The translations under genes were made by a program, and so were the position numbers. This document shows, piece after piece, positions 24,534 through 32,221 of a DNA stretch of 40,777 nucleotides. The DNA is from Salinicola salarius (lineage in GTDB: Bacteria > Pseudomonadota > Gammaproteobacteria > Pseudomonadales > Halomonadaceae), in the NCBI RefSeq assembly GCF_003206135.1, contig NZ_PZJT01000020.1, forward strand, positions 1-40,777, in the 5' to 3' direction. Below the pieces are notes generated by a model that saw only the letters and a list, made by a program, of their open reading frames with translations, was not told the DNA's origin and ran no database searches. Position 1 is the first letter of the stretch. Each line of letters begins with the position of its first letter.

Positions 24534-26503
24534 ACCCACGCCCCTCCTGGAGTCTGTAGCCAGCCACCACCATCCCCACCAGGCGGTGGTGCAGCGGGTG
24601 GTGTCGGTGGTGTGTCGTCGTCATCCGGTGCAACGGCAACCGGGCCATCGAGATCGAATCCGAAACGCTCCTGCGAGATCCGCAACGCGGCCAGCGCCAG
24701 CACCGCACAGTCGAGACCTTCGTTACGCCGCCCGCCTGAATCCCAGCGATAGACGGCACGGCCCTGGACGATCTTTCGAACCTTGATCTCGGCGGTGATT
24801 TGCTTGACCTCGTCGCTGTCACAGATGGCGTCGTTCGCCGGCAGGTGAATGCAGCCAGGGACCGGCTCACCGGCATTGGGTTGGATCTGTAGGCGATTGA
24901 AGATCAGTTCCTTGGCGTTATCCGTTCCGATCTCGGTCAGGAAAACGCCCTTGCTGTTGCGCTTGCGCGGGAAGTTCTGGATCGGCTTGCCGTAGACGTT
25001 TGCGCCCCTGGTGGGGATCGCCCACTGAATACCGTGGCGCTTCGATGCCTTGTAGACCTCGTCGGTGTAGTGACCACCGGAGTCCCAGCACCACCGCACG
25101 ACCGTCATGCGCGAGCCATCCGCCCGGGCGTAGATCTTGTGCATCCGCTCGCCGACCTTGCGCAGAAGCTCGGCGCCAGCCGGGTCGCCGTAAATGATCC
25201 AGCGGTCGATGAGCCAGGATTCTTCCTGCGCGCCGTAGGCATAGACGCGACCTTCGTAACGGTCGTCCTGCGTATCGATGCCACCGAACAGCCCCACCGC
25301 CCGGTCGGGCACTTCGGGGAATACCTCACGGCGGTTATGGAGGATTTCCCAGTCGAGTTTCTGCCCGGCAGTGTCGTCCCACGTCTCGCCCAGCGTCGTG
25401 TTGACGAACGTTTTGAGCTTGATCGGGTCGCCCTTGGCGTTCAGAAAGTCGTAGACGATCTGAGTCCAAGTGGTCAGCGGGCTGTAAGCGGTCCAGATGT
25501 AGAACGACACCGCGCGAGGCGTGGCGATTGGCTCGTCGTTGACGTTGAACCACTCGATCCCGTCGCGGGTCCAGGAGCCCGTTTCATCGCAGACATAGCG
25601 GCCCTGGCCGATATGGAATTCGCGCGACTCGTCGTGCAGTTCGTGCTGACGGATCACGCATGCGTTGTGCTCGCACTGGTAGTGCGCGGTATCCGGCTTA
25701 CCCTGGTCCCACTTGATGCCGTATCCCGACTCTTTGTCGCCCCACTTCAACACCTGCTCTTCGCCACAGTGCGGGCACGGGACGTGGAAACGCAGCCGTA
25801 CCGGCGCTTCGGCGGCGGCTTGTTCCATCATGCACTGGCCGGCGATCTTGAGCGTCGAGCCACGAATAGACTTGCGGTAGGTGGCACCTTCCAGGCGCTT
25901 GTCGCCCAGACTGGTCGGCGTCCCCTCTTTCTCGATGTCACGGTCGAAACCGGCCAGCTCGTCGTAGATAACGACGTCCGCCGAGATCTCGCGATAATTT
26001 CGAGCCGCCTTACCACCGTGACAGATCAGCTGCTTGCCGTTGGCGAACACCTTGGCCGAGATCGTGTTATCACGGTGTTTCTTGCCGTACCACGGCGCCA
26101 GCGCGCGCACCGCACCCACGTCGCGAATCATCGTCTCGACGTGGGTTTTCATGAAACGGTCACGGTCGTCGTCCGTTGGCGAGAACGTCAGACAGTTGCG
26201 CTTCTTGTGCTCAGCGAAGTACCCCAGCGCCGCCAGCAGCATCTTGGTGTAACCGAGGCGGGCCGACTTGGCGACGTTGACCACTTCGATCTGGTCGTTC
26301 GTCATCGCGTTGAGAATCGCGCGCTGAAACGGCAGCGTCTGCCAGCGGCCCTCGTGGTAGCTCGATTCCGACGACAGGTAGAAATTCTCGTCAGCCCACT
26401 CGACGCCTGTCACGGGCGGCGGTTTGTAGAGCGCAGCCAGGCCGGCGCGCACGCTCTTGGCGAACTCGTCGACCTGTTCAGGTGTTGGCGTCGATGTACT
26501 CAT
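24530..26503 (-). CDS. terminase large subunit (gpA-like)
   Basis: A 657-residue lambda gpA-type large terminase. The N-terminal ATPase has the unusual Walker A of this family, KSARLGYTKMLLAALGY, and the Walker B-like VVIYDELAGFDRDIEKEG. A central zinc-type CPHCGEEQVLKWG is present. The C-terminal nuclease includes GIDTQDDRYEGRVYAYG and, later, LAALRISQERFGFDLD. It cuts concatemers at cos and drives packaging. The C-terminus has a proline/glycine-rich tail. The cos-type family implies that packaged DNA is linear with cohesive ends. Confidence 0.95.
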   Translation of the reverse strand: MSTSTPTPEQVDEFAKSVRAGLAALYKPPPVTGVEWADENFYLSSESSYHEGRWQTLPFQRAILNAMTNDQIEVVNVAKSARLGYTKMLLAALGYFAEHKKRNCLTFSPTDDDRDRFMKTHVETMIRDVGAVRALAPWYGKKHRDNTISAKVFANGKQLICHGGKAARNYREISADVVIYDELAGFDRDIEKEGTPTSLGDKRLEGATYRKSIRGSTLKIAGQCMMEQAAAEAPVRLRFHVPCPHCGEEQVLKWGDKESGYGIKWDQGKPDTAHYQCEHNACVIRQHELHDESREFHIGQGRYVCDETGSWTRDGIEWFNVNDEPIATPRAVSFYIWTAYSPLTTWTQIVYDFLNAKGDPIKLKTFVNTTLGETWDDTAGQKLDWEILHNRREVFPEVPDRAVGLFGGIDTQDDRYEGRVYAYGAQEESWLIDRWIIYGDPAGAELLRKVGERMHKIYARADGSRMTVVRWCWDSGGHYTDEVYKASKRHGIQWAIPTRGANVYGKPIQNFPRKRNSKGVFLTEIGTDNAKELIFNRLQIQPNAGEPVPGCIHLPANDAICDSDEVKQITAEIKVRKIVQGRAVYRWDSGGRRNEGLDCAVLALAALRISQERFGFDLDGPVAVAPDDDDTPPTPPAAPPPGGDGGGWLQTPGGAWV

Positions 26504-27029
26504 CCAGGAATTCCGGCAGGCGTTGGTCGAGCCCCGCCGCCAGGTTCCGCGCCTTGCTCAGTTCCCGCGCGAGCGTTTCCAAGTGGCGCACCTCCAGGTC
26601 GGGGTGCTTCCGCTTCATCGTCGATGCCAGCGTGTCGAGTATCGTCGCGATCTCGGCGCCCGTTCGGGACAGCGCAAAGATGGCGAATTCGGCCGGCACG
26701 GACTGACGCGCAGCAATGGCGTTTTTCTGCTCCTGCCCCTCTGCCTGAGCGGCAGTCAGCCGTCGACGCTCAACCGCCAACTTGTATTCGATGAACGGGT
26801 CGATTTCCTCGTCGCCATCGGTTGGCTTTGGTTGGTGCTTTTCGGCCTGATGCGCTAGCCGCCTTTCGACCACGGCGGCGCAGTCGAAATAGACCGACCG
26901 CCCGACCTTGGCCACCGGCTCGACGCCCCATTTATCGAAGGCTTGCGTAGAAATCCGCAGGCTCTTGGCCATGTCGGTTTTGTTCAGCCAGCCGGGGTGA
27001 AGCTGGGTCGGCTTATTCCCCTTCGACAT
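26478..27029 (-). CDS. terminase small subunit (Nu1-like)
   Basis: A 183-residue Nu1-type protein. The N-terminal winged helix reads LNKTDMAKSLRISTQAFDKW and continues VAKVGRSVYFDCAAVVER. A helical dimerisation part and a C-terminal segment that would contact the large subunit follow. It binds cos DNA. It overlaps the start of the large subunit by 26 bases. The weak ribosome binding site (GAGG 10 bases away) is the only doubtful aspect. Confidence 0.9.
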   Translation of the reverse strand: MSKGNKPTQLHPGWLNKTDMAKSLRISTQAFDKWGVEPVAKVGRSVYFDCAAVVERRLAHQAEKHQPKPTDGDEEIDPFIEYKLAVERRRLTAAQAEGQEQKNAIAARQSVPAEFAIFALSRTGAEIATILDTLASTMKRKHPDLEVRHLETLARELSKARNLAAGLDQRLPEFLDEYIDANT

Positions 27030-27148
27030 AACAACAACCTCGGCTCAGGAAATTTTCGTATGTAGCCAAATTCCGAGATGCTTTGCCCCCGTACTACGGG
27101 TAGGGGGTGGGGGAGGACCCAAGCCAAAAAATGCACCGAATCGGTGCA
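27030..27148. other. terminase upstream region, probable cos
   Basis: The only gap between the lysis genes and the terminase genes, where lambda-type phages carry cos. It holds a G-rich asymmetric stretch (CCCCCGTACTACGGG, then TAGGGGGTGGGGGAGG; 27085-27116). The cut site itself cannot be named by eye. GGGTAGGG at 27098-27105 also fits the FtsK loading consensus GGGNAGGG. Confidence 0.4.
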
Positions 27149-27149
27149 T
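27126..27149 (-). terminator. terminator at the end of the lysis genes
   Basis: The palindrome ATGCACCGAATCGGTGCAT at 27131-27149 is followed on the - strand by TTTTTT. It overlaps the Rz1 stop codon and separates the lysis genes from the terminase operon. Confidence 0.7.
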
Positions 27150-27424
27150 CAATCGGCCTCGCCAGCGATCGGCGAAAGCTGGGCCGCCACCGCCGCCCGA
27201 TCGGCGTTCGCTCGGCGTCTCAACGACTCATAGTCAGCGAGCAGGTCGAGCACGCCGCGCCCCTTAGTCGCCTGCAGGCTGGGCGCTGGCAGCGGATCAG
27301 TCAGATACGACGGCATCACCGGGCACATCAGCATCGGCGGCGGGATCTTCGTTGGGGAGGCGCCGCACCCAGTCAGCAATGCCATCAGGCATAGGCCGAT
27401 CCAGCCATTCCGACTCCTCGCCAT
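27149..27424 (-). CDS. Rz1-like outer membrane lipoprotein (o-spanin)
   Basis: A 91-residue lipoprotein starting MARSRNGWIGLCLMALLTGC, with the lipobox L-T-G-C (Cys20). A proline-containing segment (TKIPPPMLMCPVMPSYLTD) and a helical C-terminus follow. It overlaps the end of Rz in another frame, the standard Rz/Rz1 arrangement. Together they fuse inner and outer membranes at the last step of lysis. An in-frame start at 27505 is rejected because it would bury the signal peptide. Confidence 0.88.
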   Translation of the reverse strand: MARSRNGWIGLCLMALLTGCGASPTKIPPPMLMCPVMPSYLTDPLPAPSLQATKGRGVLDLLADYESLRRRANADRAAVAAQLSPIAGEAD

Positions 27425-27710
27425 CGCTGCTCTCCATCGTTTCCAGTTCCGATCGTCGTGCCTCGATCCAGTCGGCCGCAGCATCCAGCGCATCCTGCCG
27501 ATCATCGAGCGCCCGGATGGCCGACTCGAACTGTGTGCGTTGCCAATCTGCTGTCGTCATTGCCGCTTCCGCCGCTTCCTCCGCCGCCGTCTGCCGAACC
27601 TCGGCAAGATCGGCGCGGCTCGATTGACCGTCATAGGCAAGCCACCCCACCAATGCCATGACGCCGACTAGCCCCCAAGGCAGGGCGCGACCCGCAAAAA
27701 ACGAGCCCAT
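27297..27710 (-). CDS. Rz-like inner membrane spanin
   Basis: A 137-residue protein starting MGSFFAGRALPWGLVGVMAL, with one N-terminal membrane anchor (WGLVGVMALVGWLAYDG). A long charged coiled coil (RADLAEVRQTAAEEAAEAAM, then FESAIRALDDRQDALDAAAD) and a polar acidic end follow. The start overlaps the endolysin stop (TGATG). Together with the overlapping lipoprotein gene, this identifies the i-spanin. Confidence 0.88.
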   Translation of the reverse strand: MGSFFAGRALPWGLVGVMALVGWLAYDGQSSRADLAEVRQTAAEEAAEAAMTTADWQRTQFESAIRALDDRQDALDAAADWIEARRSELETMESSDGEESEWLDRPMPDGIADWVRRLPNEDPAADADVPGDAVVSD

Positions 27711-28180
27711 CACTCAACCCCCATGAGACAAAGCGAACGCTCTTCGGCCCGGCGTGTCACCAGTCCACGCAGGCGCTTCCCGCCCGCATAAACCCATCGC
27801 GGCAGCTGATTACACGCGCCCACAATATCGCCAGCGTTCAGCGTCTTAAGAAGCGTCGAACCGGCAAAAGCACCACGCCCTACGTTGAAAACGAACGAGC
27901 CCAGCGCAGCCCGGGTCGTTTCAGGAATTTCCACCTCGGTCAGCTCATCGACCGCATTCAGCGCCTGACCTAAATCGGAACGCAAAAACGCTTCGCACTG
28001 TTCCGGCGTTGCTGTCATGCCGGCCGTGATGCTGCCGGTGTGGCCCGTGCAGATCGTCCAGATGCCCGCAGCATCCTGGTAGCTCTGCATCTCCGTACCT
28101 TCGAACCACGGCACGATCAGCAGCATGATGCCCATTGCGCCACCGGCGATGGCGCCGCCGAGCTTCTTAGTCAGGCGCAC
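27710..28180 (-). CDS. R21-like SAR endolysin (lysozyme)
   Basis: A 156-residue phage lysozyme. The active-site pattern E27-x8-D36-x5-T42 (FEGTEMQSYQDAAGIWT) is exactly that of the T4/P21 family. The N-terminal LGGAIAGGAMGIMLLIV is a Gly/Ala-rich signal-arrest-release segment, so it is exported by the host Sec system and held at the membrane until release. The C-terminal half (EIPETTRAALGSFVFNVGRG) closely resembles R of phage 21. GTG at 28180 has GAGGGG 6 bases before it and is preferred to GTG at 28186. It overlaps the holin end. Confidence 0.92.
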   Translation of the reverse strand: MRLTKKLGGAIAGGAMGIMLLIVPWFEGTEMQSYQDAAGIWTICTGHTGSITAGMTATPEQCEAFLRSDLGQALNAVDELTEVEIPETTRAALGSFVFNVGRGAFAGSTLLKTLNAGDIVGACNQLPRWVYAGGKRLRGLVTRRAEERSLCLMGVE

Positions 28181-28454
28181 CGTCACCCCCTCGCCGCGAT
28201 CGCCGGCGCTCGTCGAGGTACTTGATGACATCGAACGACAGGCGCGCCACGACCAAAACCACCCCGGCAATGCTGACGAGATCAGCGGTAACGACCTGTA
28301 CGCCACCAAACTGAAACAGCGGCATATTGAGTAGCGTCATGGCATCGCCTGGCGACGGCATGACGCCGACGCCTGCAGCCTTGGCGCTAGACGACAATGC
28401 CGTTACGCCACTGCCACCGCCGTACGCGATCACGCGACCAGTATCGACTTTCAT
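28167..28454 (-). CDS. holin (putative)
   Basis: A 95-residue protein starting MKVDTGRVIAYGGGSGVTAL with GGAG upstream. One clear hydrophobic stretch (TADLVSIAGVVLVVARLSFD) and a basic C-terminus (RRRSRRGGDG). It lies directly before the SAR endolysin, whose start it overlaps. A single late-placed membrane helix and a basic tail fit a class III-like holin or pinholin; position is the main support. Confidence 0.75.
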   Translation of the reverse strand: MKVDTGRVIAYGGGSGVTALSSSAKAAGVGVMPSPGDAMTLLNMPLFQFGGVQVVTADLVSIAGVVLVVARLSFDVIKYLDERRRSRRGGDGAPD

Positions 28455-28477
28455 TCGCCACTCCGAATTTCGGGCAC

Positions 28478-28507
28478 AAAAAAGGCCCAGCCGGTGAGGG
28501 CTGAGCC
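28478..28507 (-). terminator. terminator between integrase and lysis genes
   Basis: On the - strand GGCTCAGCC-CTCACC-GGCTGGGCC (one mismatch) is followed by TTTTTT. It would end integrase transcription before the holin gene. Confidence 0.75.
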
Positions 28508-28691
28508 AAACAAGGAATCATGCAGGTGGACCCGGTGTGCGCCGCATGCACAGCAACACACCATGACCGCAACGATATAGCTAACTGTCACGCTTTGCAA
28601 CAACGATCATCAAAAAGAGACATCGGAGACAGGTCGTTTTTCGCTTCGACCCCCAATAACGGACACTCCTAACGGTTAAATCCGGGCGATC

Positions 28692-29969
28692 CTAGACGGC
28701 ACCGCGCCACCACTGGGCGGCATGGTTGTCGGCTCCTGACGTCTGTCTCGGTATTGTCTCGGTCAGAATGGTGGAAATTCCGCGTTCGAAAAGCCATTGG
28801 TGATAGCGGCTCAAAGCCTCTTCCGCTTGGCGTTCCACGTACGTATGGATATAGGTTCGATCGAGATCCGATAGCGCATGATTCAGCAGCAGCTCGGAAA
28901 CCAGGTAGTCGACGCCCAGATCCGCCCACGCCGTCCGCGCCAACTTCCGCAGATCGTGGGACGTCCACTCCCCTGCAGCGATATCGTTCACCCACTCATG
29001 CGCCGCCGACTTGCCGATCGGCTTGCCTTGCGAGCCCGGGAACAGATAGACACCCCGATACCCCCGCGATAGCTGCCACTCCCGGTATCGCTTCAACAGC
29101 GTCAGCGCGACGTCGGTCAGCGGCAGGCGATGCTCCCGCCGCGATTTCACATGCTCGGCGGGGATCGTCCAACGCCGGTCGGTCGATAGATCCACATGCC
29201 GCCACTTCGCCAGGCGCGTTTCCGAGATGCGCGTCCCGAAGAGCAGCACCAGCAACAGCAGAACGCACACCTCGACACGCCCAGCACCGATAGACGGCAG
29301 GATCTCCGGCAAATGATCAGCGCGCAGGCGACCCGGCTTCGGCTTCGCTCGAGCATCCAGGAAGTCAGACAGCCTCACGTCCGATACCGGATTGCTCGCG
29401 ATCTGCCCCACCTTCGACGCCTGCTTGAACGCCACCTTCAGCACCGACAGCACCTGGCGAATCGTCGACACGGCATAGCGGGCCTGCATCGGCCACACCA
29501 GATGATCGTCGAGATCCGAAGGCGCCAGGTCATCCAGGGCGAAAGCCCCCAGGGCAGGCAACAGATGCCGATTGATCGCGACGCGGAATTGCGACTTACG
29601 ACTGGCAGAGAGCTGCCGGTTCTTCTCGGAGCGATCCCGGAACCACACCAGCAGATCTCCCACCGTCTGCCAGCTCGTCGCACCCACCGGCGACGTCGGG
29701 TCGACCGCCAGCCTCGCCTGAATATCCGGCAGTTGGGCAATTACCGCCCGACTCGCCAGATCCGGCCAGGCGCCGATTTTCCGCCAGTGATCGGCACCGC
29801 CCGCAAAGCGCACTACGAACCATGACGCCCGCGTGCGAGCCTGGTTGAACCGCACGCGCAGGGGGTAGCGCGGGTCGCGCAGCTGGCGAATAGCAGGGTT
29901 GGCCATGTGCCGGCGAATGACGGCATCGGAGAGATTGACGACCAGTGTCGCCGGGGAATGATCGGGCAT
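28692..29969 (-). CDS. tyrosine integrase
   Basis: A 425-residue tyrosine recombinase. The N-terminus carries a putative arm-binding domain with RYPLRVRFNQARTRASWFVV. The core-binding domain contains QTVGDLLVWFRDRSEKNRQL. The catalytic domain has the first Arg in LFGTRISETRLAKWRHVDL, HDLRKLARTAWADLGV (H-x-x-R) and the presumed nucleophile Tyr in RTYIHTYVERQAEEAL. Length is normal for phage integrases and the protein is not a protelomerase, which is larger. No excisionase is obvious next to it. The 184-bp gap between its stop and the terminator at 28507 is the likely place for attP, but no core is identified. Confidence 0.92.
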   Translation of the reverse strand: MPDHSPATLVVNLSDAVIRRHMANPAIRQLRDPRYPLRVRFNQARTRASWFVVRFAGGADHWRKIGAWPDLASRAVIAQLPDIQARLAVDPTSPVGATSWQTVGDLLVWFRDRSEKNRQLSASRKSQFRVAINRHLLPALGAFALDDLAPSDLDDHLVWPMQARYAVSTIRQVLSVLKVAFKQASKVGQIASNPVSDVRLSDFLDARAKPKPGRLRADHLPEILPSIGAGRVEVCVLLLLVLLFGTRISETRLAKWRHVDLSTDRRWTIPAEHVKSRREHRLPLTDVALTLLKRYREWQLSRGYRGVYLFPGSQGKPIGKSAAHEWVNDIAAGEWTSHDLRKLARTAWADLGVDYLVSELLLNHALSDLDRTYIHTYVERQAEEALSRYHQWLFERGISTILTETIPRQTSGADNHAAQWWRGAV

Positions 29970-30030
29970 CGGCTGAACTCCGGGCAGCAGCGGCCCGCGC
30001 AGCCGCGACAGTGCGGCCGCGAGCCGATGC

Positions 30031-30058
30031 GATAGCGTTAAAGCGTTATGGCGTTACG
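30031..30058. repeat. centromere-like hexamer array B
   Basis: GCGTTA at 30035, 30043 and 30051, each exactly 8 bp apart. It overlaps the stop codon region of the gene ending at 30054. Confidence 0.7.
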
Positions 30059-30422
30059 TTTCGGAAGGGGTTGAGCGGCGCCACTCCCGCTCACGAACAC
30101 GGTCATTCAGCGACTCGATGGCACGCTCAATATCGAGCCTGGCATGCTCGTTATAGGAATTGGCATAGGGGCCGCGCTGCAGATGGTCCAGACGATCCAG
30201 GCAGATCGCCAGCAGCGCCTCGAGGCTCACGCCGTTGACACCATGATCGGCGGGGTTGCCCTGCTGGAACTGGACGTGACACAACACCCCAGCGCCGGAC
30301 GTGACGACGTATTGGCTCTGATCGCCACCCGGCCCGTACGGGCCTTGCGCGGTGATTTGGATATTCATGTCGGCCCGACCGGGCTCGATGTGGTGCCGTG
30401 TCACTTGCCTGACGGTATTCAT
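30054..30422 (-). CDS. Acb2/Tad1-hairpin-like phage protein
   Basis: A 122-residue protein starting MNTVRQVTRHHIEPGRADMN with AGAGG upstream. The middle reads CHVQFQQGNPADHGVNGVSL and EALLAICLDRLDHLQRGPYA, followed by a helical hairpin (NEHARLDIERAIESLNDRVR). This is the common phage family often mislabelled ABC transporter ATPase and grouped, as I recall, with the Acb2/Tad1 hairpin domain (DUF7681). Acb2 and Tad1 sequester cyclic nucleotides of CBASS and Thoeris defence. Here the hairpin lacks the usual RE-SLA-x-T-x-LEEA core, so sponge activity is only a possibility. The gene is flanked on both sides by centromere-like arrays. Confidence 0.6.
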   Translation of the reverse strand: MNTVRQVTRHHIEPGRADMNIQITAQGPYGPGGDQSQYVVTSGAGVLCHVQFQQGNPADHGVNGVSLEALLAICLDRLDHLQRGPYANSYNEHARLDIERAIESLNDRVREREWRRSTPSET

Positions 30423-30598
30423 GAGGAAACCTCTTGTCGGTTCTCCCGGCGGGCGCATTGCCGTGCGCGATTCCGCCAGCACTTGCTGGATCATTGCATC
30501 GGGGAAAGCCCGCTTGTCAGCGGGACGGCATGTCGGGACCAGCGACATAACGCCTGCAGGCTCTCCCCGATGGCCAGTAGCTTCGCCCTACTGGCATA

Positions 30599-30620
30599 GC
30601 GTCATATCGTTACAGCGTTA
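30599..30620. repeat. centromere-like hexamer array C
   Basis: GCGTCA at 30599, TCGTTA at 30607 and GCGTTA at 30615, at an 8-bp period. It is nearly identical to bases 2579-2600 (array A) and runs into the 3' end of the gene ending at 30610. Confidence 0.7.
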
Positions 30621-30771
30621 CACTCACGACCCGAGCGGCGCCGAACTGCGCCACCACCCGTTCGAATGCCTCGGCTTCGGTGGCCAGCGTCGACGACACC
30701 ATCGAGAATGACTTGATCTCGCCGGTATCGGCATCCACCACCTCGACGCGAAATACCCGGTTGCCGCTCAT
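30610..30771 (-). CDS. 53-residue hypothetical phage protein
   Basis: Starts MSGNRVFRVEVVDADTGEIK and ends QFGAARVVSVTL. The ATG overlaps the stop of the Q-like gene (ATGA). A single beta sheet with one helix (TEAEAFERVVAQFG) is likely. The family is common in phages of Pseudomonas and relatives, role unknown. The last codons are part of a centromere-like array, so the array and coding sequence share bases. Confidence 0.65.
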   Translation of the reverse strand: MSGNRVFRVEVVDADTGEIKSFSMVSSTLATEAEAFERVVAQFGAARVVSVTL

Positions 30772-31190
30772 CGCTCGACACGCCTCTCGACTTCGTCCCG
30801 CCCCCAGGCCAACCGACGGCGATAGGTCCGAACGGACACCTTGAGCAATGCCGCCTTTGCCGCCTGATCCGTCCGGTGCGGGTTATACGGGCGGTGCCCG
30901 TGGCGCTCGCAGACTCCCGCATGCGCCGCGTTATATTCCAGACGCAGCACGTCGGCCGCCAGCGTCTCTTCCAACGCGATCGCCAGTACCGCCGCCTCGA
31001 CCCGCTCCTCGATAGGGAACGCCGACGCACACACCACGTCCGCGCAAATCCCACTCGGCACGATCTGACCCTTGCCGTCCATCCACCTGGCCAGCACCGA
31101 ACGCGGCGCGGCATGGTGGTTGCCCTGCTCGAGCCAGAGCGCCCAGGCATCAAGCAGATCATCGATCCGGGTTCGTGCGCGTCGCGCCAT
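30768..31190 (-). CDS. late regulator, Q antiterminator-like
   Basis: A 140-residue basic protein starting MARRARTRIDDLLDAWALWL. The pattern of an N-terminal helix with a tryptophan pair, VLARWMDGKGQIVPSGICAD, a long helix and a C-terminal helix-turn-helix (AAKAALLKVSVRTYRRRLAW) resembles phage Q antiterminators of the D1/P22-type family. Such proteins let polymerase read through terminators into lysis and morphogenesis genes. Here several terminators lie ahead in the same direction. Position at the end of the early leftward genes fits. A plain HTH regulator is the alternative. Confidence 0.65.
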   Translation of the reverse strand: MARRARTRIDDLLDAWALWLEQGNHHAAPRSVLARWMDGKGQIVPSGICADVVCASAFPIEERVEAAVLAIALEETLAADVLRLEYNAAHAGVCERHGHRPYNPHRTDQAAKAALLKVSVRTYRRRLAWGRDEVERRVER

Positions 31191-31192
31191 CG

Positions 31193-31531
31193 TCAGGCCT
31201 CGATGATCTCGATCGGGTACAGCGCCTCTACCTGCCGCTTTTTCAGCTTGTACGTGTCGGCGCGGTGGCCTTTCACGTCCACCCATGCCACCGACCCGTC
31301 GGCCAGGAATTCCACGAAATCGATCACGTACTTGACGCCACCGGGCAGCTCGATCGGCACCTGGCGCAAGAACATCGCCACTTCGCCGGACTGCTGCCGC
31401 GCCTGGAGCTGCAGGTAGTACGTCGCCTCTTTCTTCGAGTCGAACGCGATACCCGCCACCGTCGTGCGCTTGTTGCCGAACTTGCTGCCGCCCTTGCCCA
31501 GTGCTTGCTCGAGCGTCGGCGGCCGTTTCAT
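31193..31531 (-). CDS. DUF1064 nuclease-like protein
   Basis: A 112-residue protein starting MKRPPTLEQALGKGGSKFGN. The core FDSKKEATYYLQLQARQQSG, KYVIDFVEFLADGS and VAWVDVKGHRADTYKLKKRQ has the spacing of a small PD-(D/E)xK nuclease fold: E in KKEA, D in VIDF and D-x-K in VDVKG. This is DUF1064 (PF06356), common in phage replication regions. The substrate is unknown; structure-specific DNA cleavage is plausible. Confidence 0.85.
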   Translation of the reverse strand: MKRPPTLEQALGKGGSKFGNKRTTVAGIAFDSKKEATYYLQLQARQQSGEVAMFLRQVPIELPGGVKYVIDFVEFLADGSVAWVDVKGHRADTYKLKKRQVEALYPIEIIEA

Positions 31532-31538
31532 CCGATGC

Positions 31539-31778
31539 CTAACCACGGGAGATCCCCGCGAGCCATCGGTTCATATCGTTCAACAGCGCCAGGTATCGAT
31601 TCCGGGCCGCGCGATCGGTATCGAATTCCGAACGGCTCTCGACACCGCACAGCTCGCGCATCGCTTGAGCGGCCGACGCATCATCATCGACACGCCGCCC
31701 AAGTCTATGCGTGACATAGTCACGGAAAGCGGCTTGCCGGCAGACTCTCGCTGCGCCGCGCGAATATCGGAATGCCAT
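31539..31778 (-). CDS. hypothetical protein, translationally coupled
   Basis: A 79-residue helical protein (MAFRYSRGAARVCRQAAFRD onwards) whose ATG overlaps the stop of the preceding gene (TGATG). It has RRVDDDASAAQAMRELCGVE and FDTDRAARNRYLALLNDMNR helices. No family is recognised. A GTGAC-N3-GTCAC palindrome lies inside the gene at 31711-31723. Kept because of coupling and operon position. Confidence 0.6.
   Translation of the reverse strand: MAFRYSRGAARVCRQAAFRDYVTHRLGRRVDDDASAAQAMRELCGVESRSEFDTDRAARNRYLALLNDMNRWLAGISRG
31711..31723. promoter_or_regulatory. palindrome GTGACATAGTCAC in coding sequence
   Basis: A perfect copy of the dispersed 13-bp palindrome, inside the 79-residue gene and about 180 bp upstream of the DUF1064 gene start. 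Confidence 0.5.
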
Positions 31779-32221
31779 CAGGCCACCCCTGTCGGCCGCT
31801 TTGCCGCTGCCTGCAAAACCATCTCCGACAGCGCTTCGGTCGCATCCAAGTAATGCCGGCTGCCGCCCTCGGTATCCGTCACCATTTGATCGAGGCGACG
31901 AATCACCACACGATCGCTGGGCATCCCCTCGACGTGCCAGATCTCGCCACCCATATCGCGGATCGCCCGCGCCTCCTCTTCCGTCAGGACATGAGTGAAG
32001 ACAGCGCCCGAAAACTTGGTCCCGCGCATGTCTTGCGCCAGCTCGCGCGTACGCCGAGCGCGGGTAATTTCATCGCGCACGTCTGTCGGCTCCGGGGAGC
32101 AGATGCCATGCCGCACCAGTCGGCGCGGGCCGCCGGCCATCCGCATACCAGCCTCGACGATCGCCAGCCCCATGTTGTCGCGGCGAGCCATCGTCGACCC
32201 CGCCAGCCCGATAAAAATCAT
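31778..32221 (-). CDS. degenerate deoxynucleotide kinase-like protein
   Basis: A 147-residue protein starting MIFIGLAGSTMARRDNMGLA. The first beta strand and GLAGS loop recall phage dNMP kinases, which start IxLxGxxxSGKDT, but the lysine and following Thr/Ser of the P-loop are absent. The remainder (VRDEITRARRTRELAQDMRG, AVFTHVLTEEEARAIRDMGG) resembles the C-terminal half of such kinases. It may be a non-catalytic derivative or another nucleotide-binding protein. Start overlaps the preceding replication gene (ATGA). Confidence 0.5.
   Translation of the reverse strand: MIFIGLAGSTMARRDNMGLAIVEAGMRMAGGPRRLVRHGICSPEPTDVRDEITRARRTRELAQDMRGTKFSGAVFTHVLTEEEARAIRDMGGEIWHVEGMPSDRVVIRRLDQMVTDTEGGSRHYLDATEALSEMVLQAAAKRPTGVA

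Noticed and set aside
25034..26794. 586-codon + strand frame opposite the terminase large subunit
   Set aside because: It is the antisense shadow of a clear terminase gene in GC-rich DNA and has no ribosome binding site or recognisable domain.
28508..28691. attP core next to the integrase
   Set aside because: This gap is the usual position, but no tRNA-like or clearly repeated core could be recognised, so no site is annotated.
28692..29969. Integrase as a protelomerase
   Set aside because: The length (425) and the R, HxxR and Y layout fit an ordinary tyrosine integrase, and no telomere-like long palindrome was found nearby.
30602..31162. 186-codon - frame overlapping the Q-like gene
   Set aside because: It is a shadow in another frame; the coupled 30768-31190 and 30610-30771 genes explain the region better.
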